NCBI RefSeq assembly: GCF_017303375.1
Contig: NZ_JAFKOH010000001.1
Coordinates: forward strand, 496,001-560,000
DNA: 64,000 nt
Reading direction: 5' to 3'
Origin: Bacillus sp. NTK074B
GTDB lineage: Bacteria > Bacillota > Bacilli > Bacillales > Bacillaceae_B
In this document: positions 1 to 10,505 of the stretch, one piece after another
How the letters are laid out: the number at the start of each line of letters is the position of its first letter
How positions within the stretch are numbered: position 1 is the stretch's first letter
Program-made: the position numbers and the translations under genes
Notes under the pieces: model-generated
Database searches by the model: none
What the model was told of the DNA's origin: nothing
Seen by the model: the letters and a program-made list of their open reading frames with translations, nothing else

Positions 1-1387
<1,387 letters not shown>

Positions 1388-1524
1388 GAATTTAATCCCC
1401 CTTTAAACAAAAACAGACCCATGTACCAATTCGTTCTCATAAAGGTTGAATAAACGGCTCTTAAACACGTCCGATCTCCATCGATGAGGGAAAAGGTGCC
1501 TGGGTCAGCTGTATGTCCCGTGTA
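1388..1524 (-). other. 137-nt spacer between mtnN and mccA
   Basis: The other genes of this operon are almost contiguous, but here there is a 137-nt gap. It carries a palindromic CATCGATG core near 1474-1486 and, read on the minus strand, GACCC early and GGGTC just before a T-rich stretch close to mccA. No clean terminator or promoter was recognised. It may be a leader or processing region, or simply spacer. Confidence 0.3.
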
Positions 1525-2217
1525 TTAAGCAGACTTTACAATGCTCATGACCATTTTCGCAGAGTGAAGTGCTGCCTTTTCTAAATATTGGTCAAAGGAA
1601 ACATCCGATTCCTTGCCGGCAATATCCGATAGAGATCGAATGATGACAAATGGAACCCCAAATTGATGCGCCACTTGTGCAATGGCTGCTGCTTCCATTT
1701 CCACTGCCTGCAGGCCGGTGAATTTATCACGTATCGCTTCCACTCGCTCAGGGTCATTCATAAATGAGTCTCCTGTCGCAATCAATCCAGAAACAACCTG
1801 TACGTCCCCTAACTCCCTCACGCTGTCGATGGCCGTTTGCTTCAACTTCTCATCTGCCGTAAAGGCTGCCGGAAGCTGAGGAACCTGACCATAGTCATAC
1901 CCAAAAGCTGTTACATCTACATCATGATGTCTTACTTCAGTTGAAATGACGACATCACCTACATTTAGAGAAGGATCGAATCCTCCTGCTGACCCAGTGT
2001 TGATGATGCAATCCGGTTTGAAGTGCTGCAATAGAACAGCTGTCGACATCGCTGCATTCACTTTTCCGATTCCGGAACGAAGTAAAATCACTTCTTTGTC
2101 TTTCATAGTACCGCTTGTATATTCACACCCTGCGATCGTTTCTGTTACAGGGTTTGAAATGTTCTCTCTTAATAAGGCTACTTCTTCTTCCATTGCTCCG
2201 ATGATGGCGATTTTCAT
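1525..2217 (-). CDS. mtnN: 5'-methylthioadenosine/S-adenosylhomocysteine nucleosidase
   Basis: Cleaves adenine from S-adenosylhomocysteine and 5'-methylthioadenosine, giving S-ribosylhomocysteine for LuxS and recycling methionine sulfur. The 230-residue protein has [13 protein letters not shown] at the N-terminus, the phosphate/nucleoside segment NTGSAGGFD near residue 75, GDSFM near 147, the nucleobase region [12 protein letters not shown] near 170 with its Glu-Met-Glu, and SDIAGKE near 195 with the catalytic Asp. It lies 16 nt after yrrT and upstream of mccA, matching the sulfur-recycling operon of Bacillus. Confidence 0.96.
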   Translation of the reverse strand: MKIAIIGAMEEEVALLRENISNPVTETIAGCEYTSGTMKDKEVILLRSGIGKVNAAMSTAVLLQHFKPDCIINTGSAGGFDPSLNVGDVVISTEVRHHDVDVTAFGYDYGQVPQLPAAFTADEKLKQTAIDSVRELGDVQVVSGLIATGDSFMNDPERVEAIRDKFTGLQAVEMEAAAIAQVAHQFGVPFVIIRSLSDIAGKESDVSFDQYLEKAALHSAKMVMSIVKSA

Positions 2218-2233
2218 TCGTTAAAACCTCTTT

Positions 2234-2872
2234 CTACTTTTTAGTCGCCTCCATGATCCACACAAACGTATTCACTTGTTCAAACGTGACTGAAAACCCA
2301 TTTTCGTCCAATAACTCCCTTAAAACATTCAAGGTTGTATAGTATTCCCGTTTTAAATCTTCAGCCAGATTGAAATACTCTTTCTTTATTGCTTGGGATA
2401 TGGCGGCTTGATAGTGCTGATCTGTCTCAAACATTGTATCAGCAAATACTATTTTACCACCTTGTACTAGAAGCTTTCCATAGATGCTGAAAGCTTTTCC
2501 CTTTTCTTCATCGGTTAAATGATGAAAGGCATATGAGCTTACAATGGAATCGGCATGACCTTCTATAGAAAAGTCAAGGAAATCGCCATCTCTGAAGGTG
2601 ACATCATTACCAAGTTTCTGCATACCTACCGCTCTCATTTCAGGAGAAGGTTCAAAGGGGATGACCTCAAATCCTGAATCGAGGAATCTCTTCGTAAGAT
2701 TTCCCGTACCGGGACCAAATTCAACGACTCTCCCTTTGGATCTTGAAACGACCTCATCAAGAATGCTGTCATAATGTTCAAACACTGCTTGATATTCCAC
2801 GTCTTTCCCAGTCACTGTATCATCATAGGAATCTGCCCAATCCTGAAACAGATCCAAAAATTCTCTACCCAT
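2234..2872 (-). CDS. yrrT: Class I SAM-dependent methyltransferase YrrT
   Basis: First gene of the methionine-to-cysteine operon. The 212-residue protein begins MGREFLDLFQDWADSYDDTV. It carries the SAM-binding motif VVEFGPGTGNLT near residue 50, the acidic residue of motif II (VIPFEPS) and the GDFLDF motif. The reading frame is open further upstream, but this ATG has AGAGGTG 9 nt away and gives the usual YrrT length, so I chose it. The substrate is not established. Co-transcription with mtnN fits removal of the product SAH, but YrrT may instead act in the sulfur pathway itself. Confidence 0.9.
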   Translation of the reverse strand: MGREFLDLFQDWADSYDDTVTGKDVEYQAVFEHYDSILDEVVSRSKGRVVEFGPGTGNLTKRFLDSGFEVIPFEPSPEMRAVGMQKLGNDVTFRDGDFLDFSIEGHADSIVSSYAFHHLTDEEKGKAFSIYGKLLVQGGKIVFADTMFETDQHYQAAISQAIKKEYFNLAEDLKREYYTTLNVLRELLDENGFSVTFEQVNTFVWIMEATKK

Positions 2873-2902
2873 GGTTAAGCACCTCTGCGTTATTAAGTTT
2901 AC

Positions 2903-2928
2903 AATTCCTATAAACATACTATGAATTA
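2903..2928 (-). promoter_or_regulatory. Candidate CymR box upstream of yrrT-mtnN-mccAB
   Basis: On the minus strand, 31-56 nt before yrrT, an AT-rich stretch starts TAATTCAT and ends ATAGGAATT. The ATAGGAATT half resembles the right part of the published CymR site (a TAA...AT...GGAATT pattern). CymR is encoded in this window (25200-25619), and in B. subtilis it represses this operon. The match was judged by eye from memory of the consensus, so it is only a candidate. Confidence 0.45.
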
Positions 2929-2984
2929 AATTTAAAACTGTTATTAAATTATCATATTCTCCTGACTTATTCAAGAAATTTTAT

Positions 2985-3013
2985 TTGTCAAACAGGGGAA
3001 AGCCCTCTAAAAT
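2985..3013 (+). promoter_or_regulatory. SigA-type promoter for yrzA
   Basis: TTGTCA at 2985-2990 and TAAAAT at 3008-3013 are separated by 17 nt and lie 47 nt before the yrzA ATG. The reverse strand across the same -35 reads TTGACA but has no -10 at the right distance. Confidence 0.55.
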
Positions 3014-3060
3014 AAAGGGGTCGACCTTATATAAACCATGCATAAAGAAGGAGGTATTCC

Positions 3061-3267
3061 ATGAATATTTCATTTGATTTAATAGAAGATAAAGTGGAGT
3101 TCTTTGAAGCGGACAATTTACGGACGTTGGAGAAAAAGGTAGATGAACAGATTCAACATAATAAAGCCATCATGCTCTCAGTCCATCATGTGGATCACGC
3201 GGTTTCCATCGATGAGAACGGTAGAAGATTATACAGCGCGATGGTGCATTTCAAAGTGAAGAAGTGA
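3061..3267 (+). CDS. yrzA: DUF2536 family small protein YrzA
   Basis: A 68-residue conserved protein of unknown function, divergent from the yrrT operon as in B. subtilis. It has no membrane segment or signal peptide. It is soluble and charged: the N-terminal half is acidic (NISFDLIEDKVEFFEADNL) and a short VHHVDHAV strand lies near residue 42. AAGGAGG sits 6 nt before the ATG, and a strong terminator follows the stop, so this is a single-gene unit. Confidence 0.82.
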   Translation: MNISFDLIEDKVEFFEADNLRTLEKKVDEQIQHNKAIMLSVHHVDHAVSIDENGRRLYSAMVHFKVKK

Positions 3268-3283
3268 TTTATGGGAAAAGGCC

Positions 3284-3312
3284 CTTTTACGTTTGAAGGG
3301 CCTTTAAAATGA
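3284..3312 (+). terminator. Rho-independent terminator after yrzA
   Basis: AAAGGCCCTT and AAGGGCCTTT form a 10-bp stem with a 9-nt loop, 16 nt after the yrzA stop. The A-run and T-run on either side could serve both strands. Confidence 0.8.
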
Positions 3313-3494
3313 TGCATCATAGTTATTTGTTGTGAAATATTATAGAATAGCATTAATTAGAAGCAATATTCGGGGCTTGGATGGATTAAGCCAAAATGTC
3401 ATTAATCCGGCCGCTTTACAATTTAATTCCCACCCCCGGCCCTCACTTAACTCAACCATATAATAAAAGAGAGCCCCTCAGGACCCCCTAATCA
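3313..3494. other. Intergenic region yrzA/yrrS
   Basis: No gene is seen. A small inverted repeat (GGATTAA ... TTAATCC, 3381-3407) is present, without a T-run. A purine-rich strip, AGGGGGTCCTGAGGGG on the minus strand, lies just after yrrS. Confidence 0.4.
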
Positions 3495-4205
3495 TCAGTC
3501 TTTATCATTTTCCTTAAGTTCCTGCACTTTCGTCGGCTGCCATCCTTTGCCATCGACCCATTGCAAGTACACTCTATAAGGCGTCTTTGTATCTTTAGTC
3601 GTCACGGTAGCCATGGATTTCTGAGGGCCACCATTCCCTTCAATATACCAAACGGTCATGTTGGATTCAGGAATCCCCGTTGCATAAGAAACGGCCTTAA
3701 TTTTTTCCTGCCAGTCGGCACTGCCTGGTTCATAAGAAGAGGCGTGTTCACCGGACTGCTTTGTGCCTACGGGCTTCCAGTCAGGATGCACCATGGTTTT
3801 CTCCACATTGGGTCCATCGCCTTTCTCGACTTTCATCTTACTGTCGTCCAGAGCTACACTCTCTTTATTCTCATCAGATGATCCGTCCTGCTTTTGTTCA
3901 TCCTCTTTCTTTTTATCATCGTCTTTTTGTTCTTCGTTTGCTTTATCTTCAGCATCGCTATTTTCTTCCATAGAAACGGATTTATCGCTGTCTTGTTTTT
4001 CTTTCGAGCTTGTAGCGCTCTTGGCATCCTTGGTCTCTGAATTCTTCGGAGCGTCGGTCGTGGCTTTTTCGTCGCCACCTCCGCCAAATACGATGGTGCC
4101 TCCGACAACGACAATTAATAGAAGTACGACGGCTATCATTATGTTTAATATTTTATTTGTATTCTTTTTGGATCGTTTGTCTAATCGAGATTGGTATTTC
4201 GCCAT
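3495..4205 (-). CDS. yrrS: DUF1510 membrane-anchored protein YrrS
   Basis: A 236-residue single-pass protein whose function is not firmly known. Residues 1-18 are basic, and about 19-42 form one membrane helix (IMIAVVLLLIVVVGG). Residues 45-130 are a low-complexity Lys/Glu/Asp/Ser linker. The C-terminal 100 residues hold the conserved globular DUF1510 domain (KTMVHPDWKPVGTKQ, then WYIEGNGGPQKSMATV). The orientation predicts an extracytoplasmic C-terminus. It lies 109 nt downstream of pbpI, the same pairing as in B. subtilis, which suggests a role around wall synthesis; that role is inference. Confidence 0.88.
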   Translation of the reverse strand: MAKYQSRLDKRSKKNTNKILNIMIAVVLLLIVVVGGTIVFGGGGDEKATTDAPKNSETKDAKSATSSKEKQDSDKSVSMEENSDAEDKANEEQKDDDKKKEDEQKQDGSSDENKESVALDDSKMKVEKGDGPNVEKTMVHPDWKPVGTKQSGEHASSYEPGSADWQEKIKAVSYATGIPESNMTVWYIEGNGGPQKSMATVTTKDTKTPYRVYLQWVDGKGWQPTKVQELKENDKD

Positions 4206-4314
4206 TTTGTTCCCTCCCTATTATCCTACACATTTTAACATGATAAGTGGAAAAGAATAAAGCGAAACATTATCCAGCCGTGCGACAAAGGAAAAAGGTC
4301 ACAGAAATACCTTT

Positions 4315-6072
4315 TTACTGATGATCAAGACGATAGACGGCATCGACGCTGTCTTTGAAGATGGGGTAGATTCCCCCTTCGCCTATGGTCACATCCATGT
4401 TGACGGCAACAAGGGCGTATTTTGGGTTTTCGAAAGGAAAGTAACCGGCAAACCATTTATTGTATAATTCGTTCGCCTTCACCTCTTCTCCCCTGTATTT
4501 TCCGGTCTGGGCGGTCCCGGTTTTTCCGGCGATCGTATAGGCGGCGGTTTGCAGGTAAGGCGCCGTTCCTTCTGGAGAATTGACCACACCCCTTAAATAT
4601 TGCTGGAGCTTCATAGCAGTAAACGGGGTGATCGTTTCTCCTTCGATCTTCTGCTTAGGGAAGGAAAACATCGTGGTCCCATTTTGATACTGTACTTCCG
4701 ATACGGCGCTCACCTGAAACTTCTCTCCACCCCTGGCAATGGTGGCCATCATATTGGCAATACCAAGCGGGGTAACGCGGACCTCCTGTTGTCCAATACC
4801 TGTCTGAGAGACCAGTTTAGATTCACCCCGGTCCCCATCTGACGAGAAAATCCTGCCTTCACTCACCTGAAGCTGAGGAAAGCTTTCGTAATGAAAGACG
4901 TTCCCTTTCCATGCGACATCACCGATCAACCCCATCTTCACAGCATATTCATCCAGGATATGATCATCTTTCTCAGTAAGCTCTTTTGCCAGGTCCGCAA
5001 ACGTCCTGTTACAGCTGACTGCGATGCTGGTTTTAATATTGATGTTTCCGTGCGGTTTTTCAGCGGGGCCTCCACGGATGTCTTCATCACAAGGAAAAAG
5101 CCTCCGTTCATCCACGATCCCCTCATCCAGGGCAGCAGCCGCCACTACGGTCTTAAACACGGAACCCGGGATCAGTGCTTTCAACATGTAATTTGTCGCT
5201 CCCCCACTGAAGGGATCCCGGTTCTTCATGGCAGGTCTTGAGACACTGGCGAGTATTTCACTTTTTTCAATATCCAAAAGGAGCATCCCTCCCTGTTGAA
5301 TATGATACGTATCTGCCACTTCCTCCAGGGCAAGCTGCATCTTCTCATCGATGGTCGTTTTCACGTTCAAAGGATAAAAAGGGTTGGCTGGGGCCAGGTA
5401 CTTAACATCCACACCAAATAACGGTCCACCCCTGGCATCTACATGATAGATCAGTTTTGCCTCTTCTTCTGCAACCAGCCACTCATCAAAGCTTCTTTGA
5501 AGTCCTGAGACGCCGATCTTCTGGGTGGCTCCCTTCACTTTGTCCGGGTATCGCTTATGGAATTCATCCGTGTTTTCTCCTGTGACACCGATCATCTGTG
5601 AAGCAGGCACAACGTCGCTCTTAAACTTTTTCGTAAGAGCGAACACTCCCTGGATTTTAAGAGTATTAATTTCCTTCATCTGCTCTTCCGAAAGGCTAAA
5701 AGGCTCTTTCCCACCAAAAATCATCGGTCCTTTTGCTTGCTCCACCTTTGTTTGAATGGTTCCCGGAGGTACGTGGAGAACGGCTGCCACCTTTTCCACC
5801 GGCCATTCCATTTGTTTAAGAAAAGGGAAAAGAACAAGGACATTTTTTTCTGTAAAGGTCAGTGGTTCTCCATTCCGATCAAGGAATTCTCCCCTTCCTT
5901 CATCGATCACCAATGCTTGCGTCCGTTGAGCGACACTCTCCTCAAGCAGATTGATTTTATGACTGGAATATGATTCAGTCAGGAATAATTGCAATTGCAT
6001 CAATCTACCTGATAGGGCAAGGAGAGCAAGTAATAATACGATACTGAGAATTCTGATCCGCTTCCGTTTCAT
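4315..6072 (-). CDS. pbpI: Class B penicillin-binding protein PbpI (PBP4b)
   Basis: Peptidoglycan transpeptidase, 585 residues, anchored by an N-terminal helix at about 7-25 (ILSIVLLLALLALSGRLMQL). An N-terminal dimerisation/pedestal domain follows. The transpeptidase domain has the three active-site motifs in order: SVFK (catalytic Ser, near 307), SCN (near 357) and KTGTAQ (near 520). The length matches B. subtilis PbpI. GAGGTG lies 6 nt before the ATG. In B. subtilis the gene is expressed during sporulation; no sporulation promoter could be verified here. Confidence 0.93.
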   Translation of the reverse strand: MKRKRIRILSIVLLLALLALSGRLMQLQLFLTESYSSHKINLLEESVAQRTQALVIDEGRGEFLDRNGEPLTFTEKNVLVLFPFLKQMEWPVEKVAAVLHVPPGTIQTKVEQAKGPMIFGGKEPFSLSEEQMKEINTLKIQGVFALTKKFKSDVVPASQMIGVTGENTDEFHKRYPDKVKGATQKIGVSGLQRSFDEWLVAEEEAKLIYHVDARGGPLFGVDVKYLAPANPFYPLNVKTTIDEKMQLALEEVADTYHIQQGGMLLLDIEKSEILASVSRPAMKNRDPFSGGATNYMLKALIPGSVFKTVVAAAALDEGIVDERRLFPCDEDIRGGPAEKPHGNINIKTSIAVSCNRTFADLAKELTEKDDHILDEYAVKMGLIGDVAWKGNVFHYESFPQLQVSEGRIFSSDGDRGESKLVSQTGIGQQEVRVTPLGIANMMATIARGGEKFQVSAVSEVQYQNGTTMFSFPKQKIEGETITPFTAMKLQQYLRGVVNSPEGTAPYLQTAAYTIAGKTGTAQTGKYRGEEVKANELYNKWFAGYFPFENPKYALVAVNMDVTIGEGGIYPIFKDSVDAVYRLDHQ

Positions 6073-6133
6073 TTTGTCACCTCGTCCCCATTGTTGACGA
6101 GAATCCTATGAAATAATCTTTTTGCCTCCATAA

Positions 6134-6166
6134 AAAAAGGAGAGACTCACATTGTGAGTCCCTTCT
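6134..6166 (-). terminator. Rho-independent terminator after greA
   Basis: On the minus strand GGGACTCAC and GTGAGTCTC pair around a 5-nt loop, followed by CTTTTTTT. It lies 8 nt after the greA stop. Confidence 0.8.
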
Positions 6167-6173
6167 AACAAAA

Positions 6174-6650
6174 TCAGCTTACTTCTACAATCTTAACGCT
6201 CATTTCCCCGCCTGGAGTCTGAACATTCACTTCTGCTCCTACTTTATGACCAAGAAGGCTTTTAGCGATTGGTGAATCATTGGAAATCTTTCCTTCAAAT
6301 GGATCCGCTTCTGCACTACCGACGATTGTATAGGTTTCTTTATCTCCGTCAGGCAGTTCCACGAATGTCACTTTTTTACCCAATTGAACTGTATCTGAAT
6401 TCATATCATCTTCTTGAATGATTTTCGCATTGCGAATCATGTTTTCTAATGTGGAAATACGACCTTCGACGAATGCTTGTTCATCTTTTGCTGCGTCGTA
6501 CTCAGAGTTCTCGGATAAATCCCCGAAGCTGCGGGCAATCTTAATGCGCTCAACGACTTCTTTACGTTTAACCGTTTTCAGATTCTCCAGTTCTTTTTCT
6601 AATTTCTCTTTACCTTCTGCTGTCATAGGAAATACTTTGTCTGTACTCAT
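6174..6650 (-). CDS. greA: Transcription elongation factor GreA
   Basis: Rescues backtracked RNA polymerase by stimulating cleavage of the nascent transcript. The 158-residue product has the N-terminal coiled coil (about 8-75, with acidic tip residues in [17 protein letters not shown]) and the C-terminal FKBP-like domain ending [11 protein letters not shown]. The frame is open 13 codons further upstream. The ATG at 6650 gives the standard 158-residue length and has a GAGGG-type ribosome site, so I prefer it. Confidence 0.96.
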   Translation of the reverse strand: MSTDKVFPMTAEGKEKLEKELENLKTVKRKEVVERIKIARSFGDLSENSEYDAAKDEQAFVEGRISTLENMIRNAKIIQEDDMNSDTVQLGKKVTFVELPDGDKETYTIVGSAEADPFEGKISNDSPIAKSLLGHKVGAEVNVQTPGGEMSVKIVEVS

Positions 6651-6723
6651 GACCCTCTTCACTCCTTTTCTATCTAAGAGCTTCCCCATGCTCTCTATGT
6701 AAATGTGCTACGTATGTAAAGGG

Positions 6724-6762
6724 AGGGAATGGAGGAAGAATCGCTTCTCACTCCATTCCCTG
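6724..6762 (-). terminator. Inverted repeat in the udk-greA gap
   Basis: GGGAATGGAG and CTCCATTCCC form a 10-bp stem around a 19-nt loop, downstream of udk. There is no strong T-run on the minus strand, so this may be a weak terminator or an RNA-stabilising hairpin. Confidence 0.5.
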
Positions 6763-6821
6763 CTTCTTTACAATGTGGGAAAATGTAATCTCGCCTATAT
6801 GTCTTTATCTATGCTATCGTA

Positions 6822-7457
6822 TTACAAAAATGACTTTTGTTCAAGAATTGTTTGAATTTTTGTTACCATTAAATCGATTGCCACATGATTATGACCGCCT
6901 TCAGGGATGATGACATCGGCATATCGTTTCGTCGGTTCAATGAATTGATTATGCATCGGGCGGACGACTGTGATGTATTGATCGATCACGGAATCAATGG
7001 AGCGGCCGCGCTCTTTAATGTCGCGGAGCATTCTTCTGATGATCCTGAGATCTGCATCTGTATCTACATATAACTTAATATCCATTAAGTTACGCAATCT
7101 TTCATCTTCTAATACTAAAATTCCTTCTAAAATAATAACATCTTTCGGTTCAACTAGAATCGTGTCCTCGGAACGGGTGTGCATTTTATAATCATACACC
7201 GGCTTATTGACCGGCTGATGATCTAAAAGACCGTGCAGATGCTGAATCAACAGATCATTATCAAAGGCTAATGGATGATCATAATTCGTTTTCAGACGTT
7301 CCTCAAAAGGTAGATTCGATTGATCTTTATAATAATAATCCTGCTGCAGCATTAAAATCGAATGACCCTGAAACTGCTCATATATGGCTTTGGTGACACT
7401 CGTCTTCCCAGAGCCGGATCCTCCTGCTACACCGATCACAACGGGTTTATGCTTCAT
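6822..7457 (-). CDS. udk: Uridine kinase
   Basis: Phosphorylates uridine and cytidine with ATP/GTP in pyrimidine salvage. The 211-residue protein has the P-loop [13 protein letters not shown] at residues 9-21, the substrate motif [11 protein letters not shown] near 39 and NYDHPLAFD near 60. [11 protein letters not shown] near 107 is the Walker B-like segment, and a lid region holds [12 protein letters not shown]. It ends 5 nt after trhP2 and belongs to the trhP2-udk transcript, as in B. subtilis. Confidence 0.96.
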   Translation of the reverse strand: MKHKPVVIGVAGGSGSGKTSVTKAIYEQFQGHSILMLQQDYYYKDQSNLPFEERLKTNYDHPLAFDNDLLIQHLHGLLDHQPVNKPVYDYKMHTRSEDTILVEPKDVIILEGILVLEDERLRNLMDIKLYVDTDADLRIIRRMLRDIKERGRSIDSVIDQYITVVRPMHNQFIEPTKRYADVIIPEGGHNHVAIDLMVTKIQTILEQKSFL

Positions 7458-7462
7458 AAGTA

Positions 7463-8740
7463 TTAGGTGTTCTCCTTTCGCATCATGTTATCAGGATATA
7501 CTCGCTGATGAACTTTGAATTTCACAATTTGTAACGGGTGACGGGCAACATCAAGCTCATTCCCACGCTCATCCCACATCTTTTCGATTACCTGCGTAAA
7601 ATTGGAGATTTCAGGACCGAAAAACTCTACTTCCTGTCCGGCCTTAAAATGGTTCCGTTGCTGTAAGGTGACGATTTGAGTTTCTTCATCGTAGTCCAGT
7701 ACCAGACCTACAAATTCGAAGTTGGTATTTTTCTTATTATGGACTCCGAACATCTGCTCCTTGAAGCCGGGTACTCCTTCAAAAAACGCCGTGGCAGTGT
7801 CACGATTTGCGCATTTCTCAAGCTCTTCCAGCCACTCCTGTTGGATCACGAAGTTGTCTGGATCTTTGCAGTATTCATCGATCACTTTACGGTACACACT
7901 CACAACTGTAGCGACATAGTGAATGGACTTCATTCGCCCTTCGATTTTCAAGCTGTCAATTCCCATTTCAATCATTCTTGGAATCGATTGAACAAGTTTC
8001 AAATCCTTTGGACTCATGGCAAAAGGAGCATCGCCTTTCTCAAAGAGAGGTTTCTCCTCTTCTCCATTCCCCTCATAAAGATCATAGTCCCAGCGGCATG
8101 ACTGACAGCAGCCGCCGCGATTGGAATCCCTTGCTGTCATATGGTTACTTAATGTACAGCGGCCGGAATAAGCGATGCACATAGCCCCATGAATGAAGGT
8201 CTCAATCTCAATATCTACCTTTTCCTTCATTTCACGGATTTCGTCACCGCTTGCTTCACGTGCCAATACGACGCGATCAAGTCCTTCTTCTTTCCAAAAT
8301 TGAACAGCTTTCCAATTGGAAAGGGATTGTTGTGTGCTCAAGTGAACCTCAACATTCGGAGAGACCTTTCTGCAAGTCTCAATAATGAGGGGGTCGGCCA
8401 CAATGATCCCAGCCACTCCCGCTTCCCCGAGTCCCTTCAGATATTCCTCAAGTCCATCCATGTTTTCATTATGAGCATATATATTAGTGGTGACATAGAT
8501 CTTGGCGCCGTATTTCCTGGCAAACTCCACACCCTCTTTCATATCATCAAGGGTGAAATTGCCTGCATTTGAACGCAGGCCATATTCCTGCCCGCCGATA
8601 TAGACAGCATCTGCCCCATAATGGACAGCAATCTTCAATTTTTCCAGATTACCGGCAGGAGCCAGTAATTCAGGTTTCTTCACTATGACGCGCTTTCCGT
8701 CCACAAGCTTCGATATCGGCCTCTTCACAACCGTTGTCAT
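7463..8740 (-). CDS. trhP2: tRNA uridine-34 hydroxylation protein TrhP2 (peptidase U32 family, YrrO)
   Basis: U32-family protein that, with TrhP1, makes 5-hydroxyuridine at tRNA position 34 from prephenate (shown for B. subtilis YrrN/YrrO and E. coli TrhP). The 425-residue product has [14 protein letters not shown] near residue 22 and the Cys-rich [18 protein letters not shown] and GGCCQSCRW segments near 182-215. These Cys are thought to bind a metal or cluster. The U32 signature [10 protein letters not shown] follows near 263. Start choice: this ATG has GGAGGAG 5 nt upstream; a longer form lacks a ribosome site. The older label 'collagenase-like protease' is misleading. Confidence 0.93.
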   Translation of the reverse strand: MTTVVKRPISKLVDGKRVIVKKPELLAPAGNLEKLKIAVHYGADAVYIGGQEYGLRSNAGNFTLDDMKEGVEFARKYGAKIYVTTNIYAHNENMDGLEEYLKGLGEAGVAGIIVADPLIIETCRKVSPNVEVHLSTQQSLSNWKAVQFWKEEGLDRVVLAREASGDEIREMKEKVDIEIETFIHGAMCIAYSGRCTLSNHMTARDSNRGGCCQSCRWDYDLYEGNGEEEKPLFEKGDAPFAMSPKDLKLVQSIPRMIEMGIDSLKIEGRMKSIHYVATVVSVYRKVIDEYCKDPDNFVIQQEWLEELEKCANRDTATAFFEGVPGFKEQMFGVHNKKNTNFEFVGLVLDYDEETQIVTLQQRNHFKAGQEVEFFGPEISNFTQVIEKMWDERGNELDVARHPLQIVKFKVHQRVYPDNMMRKENT

Positions 8741-8777
8741 CCTTACTCCTCCGTTCCGATCCATCTCCAACATGATC

Positions 8778-9707
8778 TTAATACACCGTTTCTTTAAAGA
8801 AGAATCCTGTATCCAAAGGACGATTGTCCGGCTGCAGGCTCTTCGCTCTCTCTAAGATGTCGTCTTTTACTTCATCATATTGATTTTCGTCATCCGCACA
8901 TAAATCAATGGCCATTCGATACAGCTTCGTCACTTCAAGGATATATTGAGATGATTTCATCACTCCATCAATTTTGAAGGAGTCCACACCTGCCTCCATC
9001 ATTTCTCCAAGTTCATCGATGATGCACATATCATTCGGACTCATGATATGCGTTCCGTTATCGTCTTCAAAGATTGGGTATTTATTGTGACGCTCCTCAT
9101 CGTGTAAAAACATATTGCGCTGTTCTTTACGATTTTCGACTTCCATCACTTTTCCCCTATACTCAAAGTAATTTCCAAGCAGTGACCGTTTGGATTGGAA
9201 CATACAGGTCATCCCGTGAACCTGGACCTGGATTTCGACCTCAGCATTTTCTTTCATCTCCACAATTGTATCCATGCTCAATTCACGGGCCAATACAGCA
9301 CGCTTTGCGCCTTTACGGCCCCAGTAATTGCACGTATACCAATTCGTCGCAGTTGTTTCCGTATTCCAGTGGAGCTTCATCTCAGGAGCTGCTTCACGTG
9401 CGGCCATCAATACAGCTGGATCACCGAATACGATGGCATCTGCCCCGGCTTCATCAAGAAATGCAATATATTCATCAAGCTCTGGAATTTTATCATTATG
9501 AAATAGGGCATTCATGGCCACGTACACTTTTTTGTTGTGCTTATGTGCCAATGTAATGACTTCACGAATGTCCTCCCTTGAGAACTCTCCCGCAAGCCTT
9601 AATCCGTATCTCTGCTCACCGATCATAAAGGCGTCTGCCCCCGCTGCTGCCATTGGTTCAATATCGGATACTGAGACAGGGGTCACCAGTAATTCGGGTT
9701 TTTTCAT
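8778..9707 (-). CDS. trhP1: tRNA uridine-34 hydroxylation protein TrhP1 (peptidase U32 family, YrrN)
   Basis: Partner of TrhP2. It is 309 residues long, begins MKKPELLVTPVSVSDIEPMA and contains VQVHGMTCMFQSKRSLLGNY and DSFKIDGVMKS, the U32 core. It has only one of the Cys found in TrhP2, consistent with a shortened paralogue working as a heteromer. Its ATG overlaps the trmR stop in TGATG, and its ribosome site GAGGTGA is inside trmR, so the two are translationally coupled. Confidence 0.92.
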   Translation of the reverse strand: MKKPELLVTPVSVSDIEPMAAAGADAFMIGEQRYGLRLAGEFSREDIREVITLAHKHNKKVYVAMNALFHNDKIPELDEYIAFLDEAGADAIVFGDPAVLMAAREAAPEMKLHWNTETTATNWYTCNYWGRKGAKRAVLARELSMDTIVEMKENAEVEIQVQVHGMTCMFQSKRSLLGNYFEYRGKVMEVENRKEQRNMFLHDEERHNKYPIFEDDNGTHIMSPNDMCIIDELGEMMEAGVDSFKIDGVMKSSQYILEVTKLYRMAIDLCADDENQYDEVKDDILERAKSLQPDNRPLDTGFFFKETVY

Positions 9708-10351
9708 CAGAGTTCACCTCTTTTTTTACTGATGGCGATCCCGTCACCGACGGGTAAAATCGATGTATCGAATTGTGCATGATTCATCAGCCAGGCGTTA
9801 TAATTCTGCAGCTTCTTTACCATGTTCCGAATTCGTTTCTGCTCCACCTGTCCCTCAGCAACAAGACCTTTGAATAAAACATTATCCGAATAAACGACCC
9901 CATTATCAGAGAGCATAGTGGAGTATAGCTCAAAGAATTTAAGATACTGACCTTTTGCAGCATCTATAAATATCGCATCATACGGTCCATGCTTTTCCAC
10001 CTCACGAGACAGTTCCAATGCATCACCTAAAATTGCGACCACGCGATTTCCATCTTCCGAACGGGAGAGGAAGCCTTGTGCTGCTTCAAACCTTTCTTCA
10101 TCTCGCTCAATGGTGATGACTTTAGCCTCAGGGAGCGCTCCAGCCATACGGAGAGCGGAATATCCTATGGCTGTTCCGATTTCCAGGATCCGTTTTGGCT
10201 GCTGGATCCGTAACATCCCGATGAGGGCTTCAATTCCAACCAGTTCCATGATGGGAACGCTATGAACTACTGCATATCGTTCCATCTCTGAAACCAGGCT
10301 TGGCCGTTCTTTCACTATTGATTCTATATAGCCGATCACTTGTTCATTCAT
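9707..10351 (-). CDS. trmR: tRNA 5-hydroxyuridine methyltransferase TrmR (YrrM)
   Basis: O-methyltransferase of the catechol-OMT fold. In B. subtilis YrrM methylates ho5U34 to 5-methoxyuridine, the step after TrhP1/TrhP2. The 214-residue protein has the SAM motif ILEIGTAIGYSALRMA near residue 55, the acidic VITIERDEER near 78, and FIDAAKGQYLKFFELY with the metal-binding Asp near 131. Further on are SDNVLFKG near 155 and NAWLMNHAQFDT near 184. Gene order trmR-trhP1-trhP2 makes a complete wobble-uridine module. Confidence 0.92.
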   Translation of the reverse strand: MNEQVIGYIESIVKERPSLVSEMERYAVVHSVPIMELVGIEALIGMLRIQQPKRILEIGTAIGYSALRMAGALPEAKVITIERDEERFEAAQGFLSRSEDGNRVVAILGDALELSREVEKHGPYDAIFIDAAKGQYLKFFELYSTMLSDNGVVYSDNVLFKGLVAEGQVEQKRIRNMVKKLQNYNAWLMNHAQFDTSILPVGDGIAISKKRGEL

Positions 10352-10505
10352 ATATAAGCCTCACGATCATGATCATAAATAGGTCCGGGTAACGCTTCTT
10401 TCTTAGACAACATGAAAAGAAGAAAGCTGCAATGAGCTTTCTACTTCACACGACTATCAAGAAAACGCCCGTATATAAAAATAACTTGTACTATTTTACC
10501 ACATA

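Noticed and set aside
3763-4260. 165-codon plus-strand frame opposite yrrS
   Set aside because: Ser/Phe-rich shadow of the Lys/Glu-rich yrrS linker; no ribosome site, and yrrS has a recognisable domain.
9074-9556. 160-codon plus-strand frame opposite trhP1
   Set aside because: Opposite a conserved U32 protein; no ribosome site and no domain.
10352-10505. Possible sporulation promoter or small RNA between mltG and trmR
   Set aside because: Only a short hairpin and AT-rich sequence are visible; no -35/-10 pair with acceptable spacing was found.
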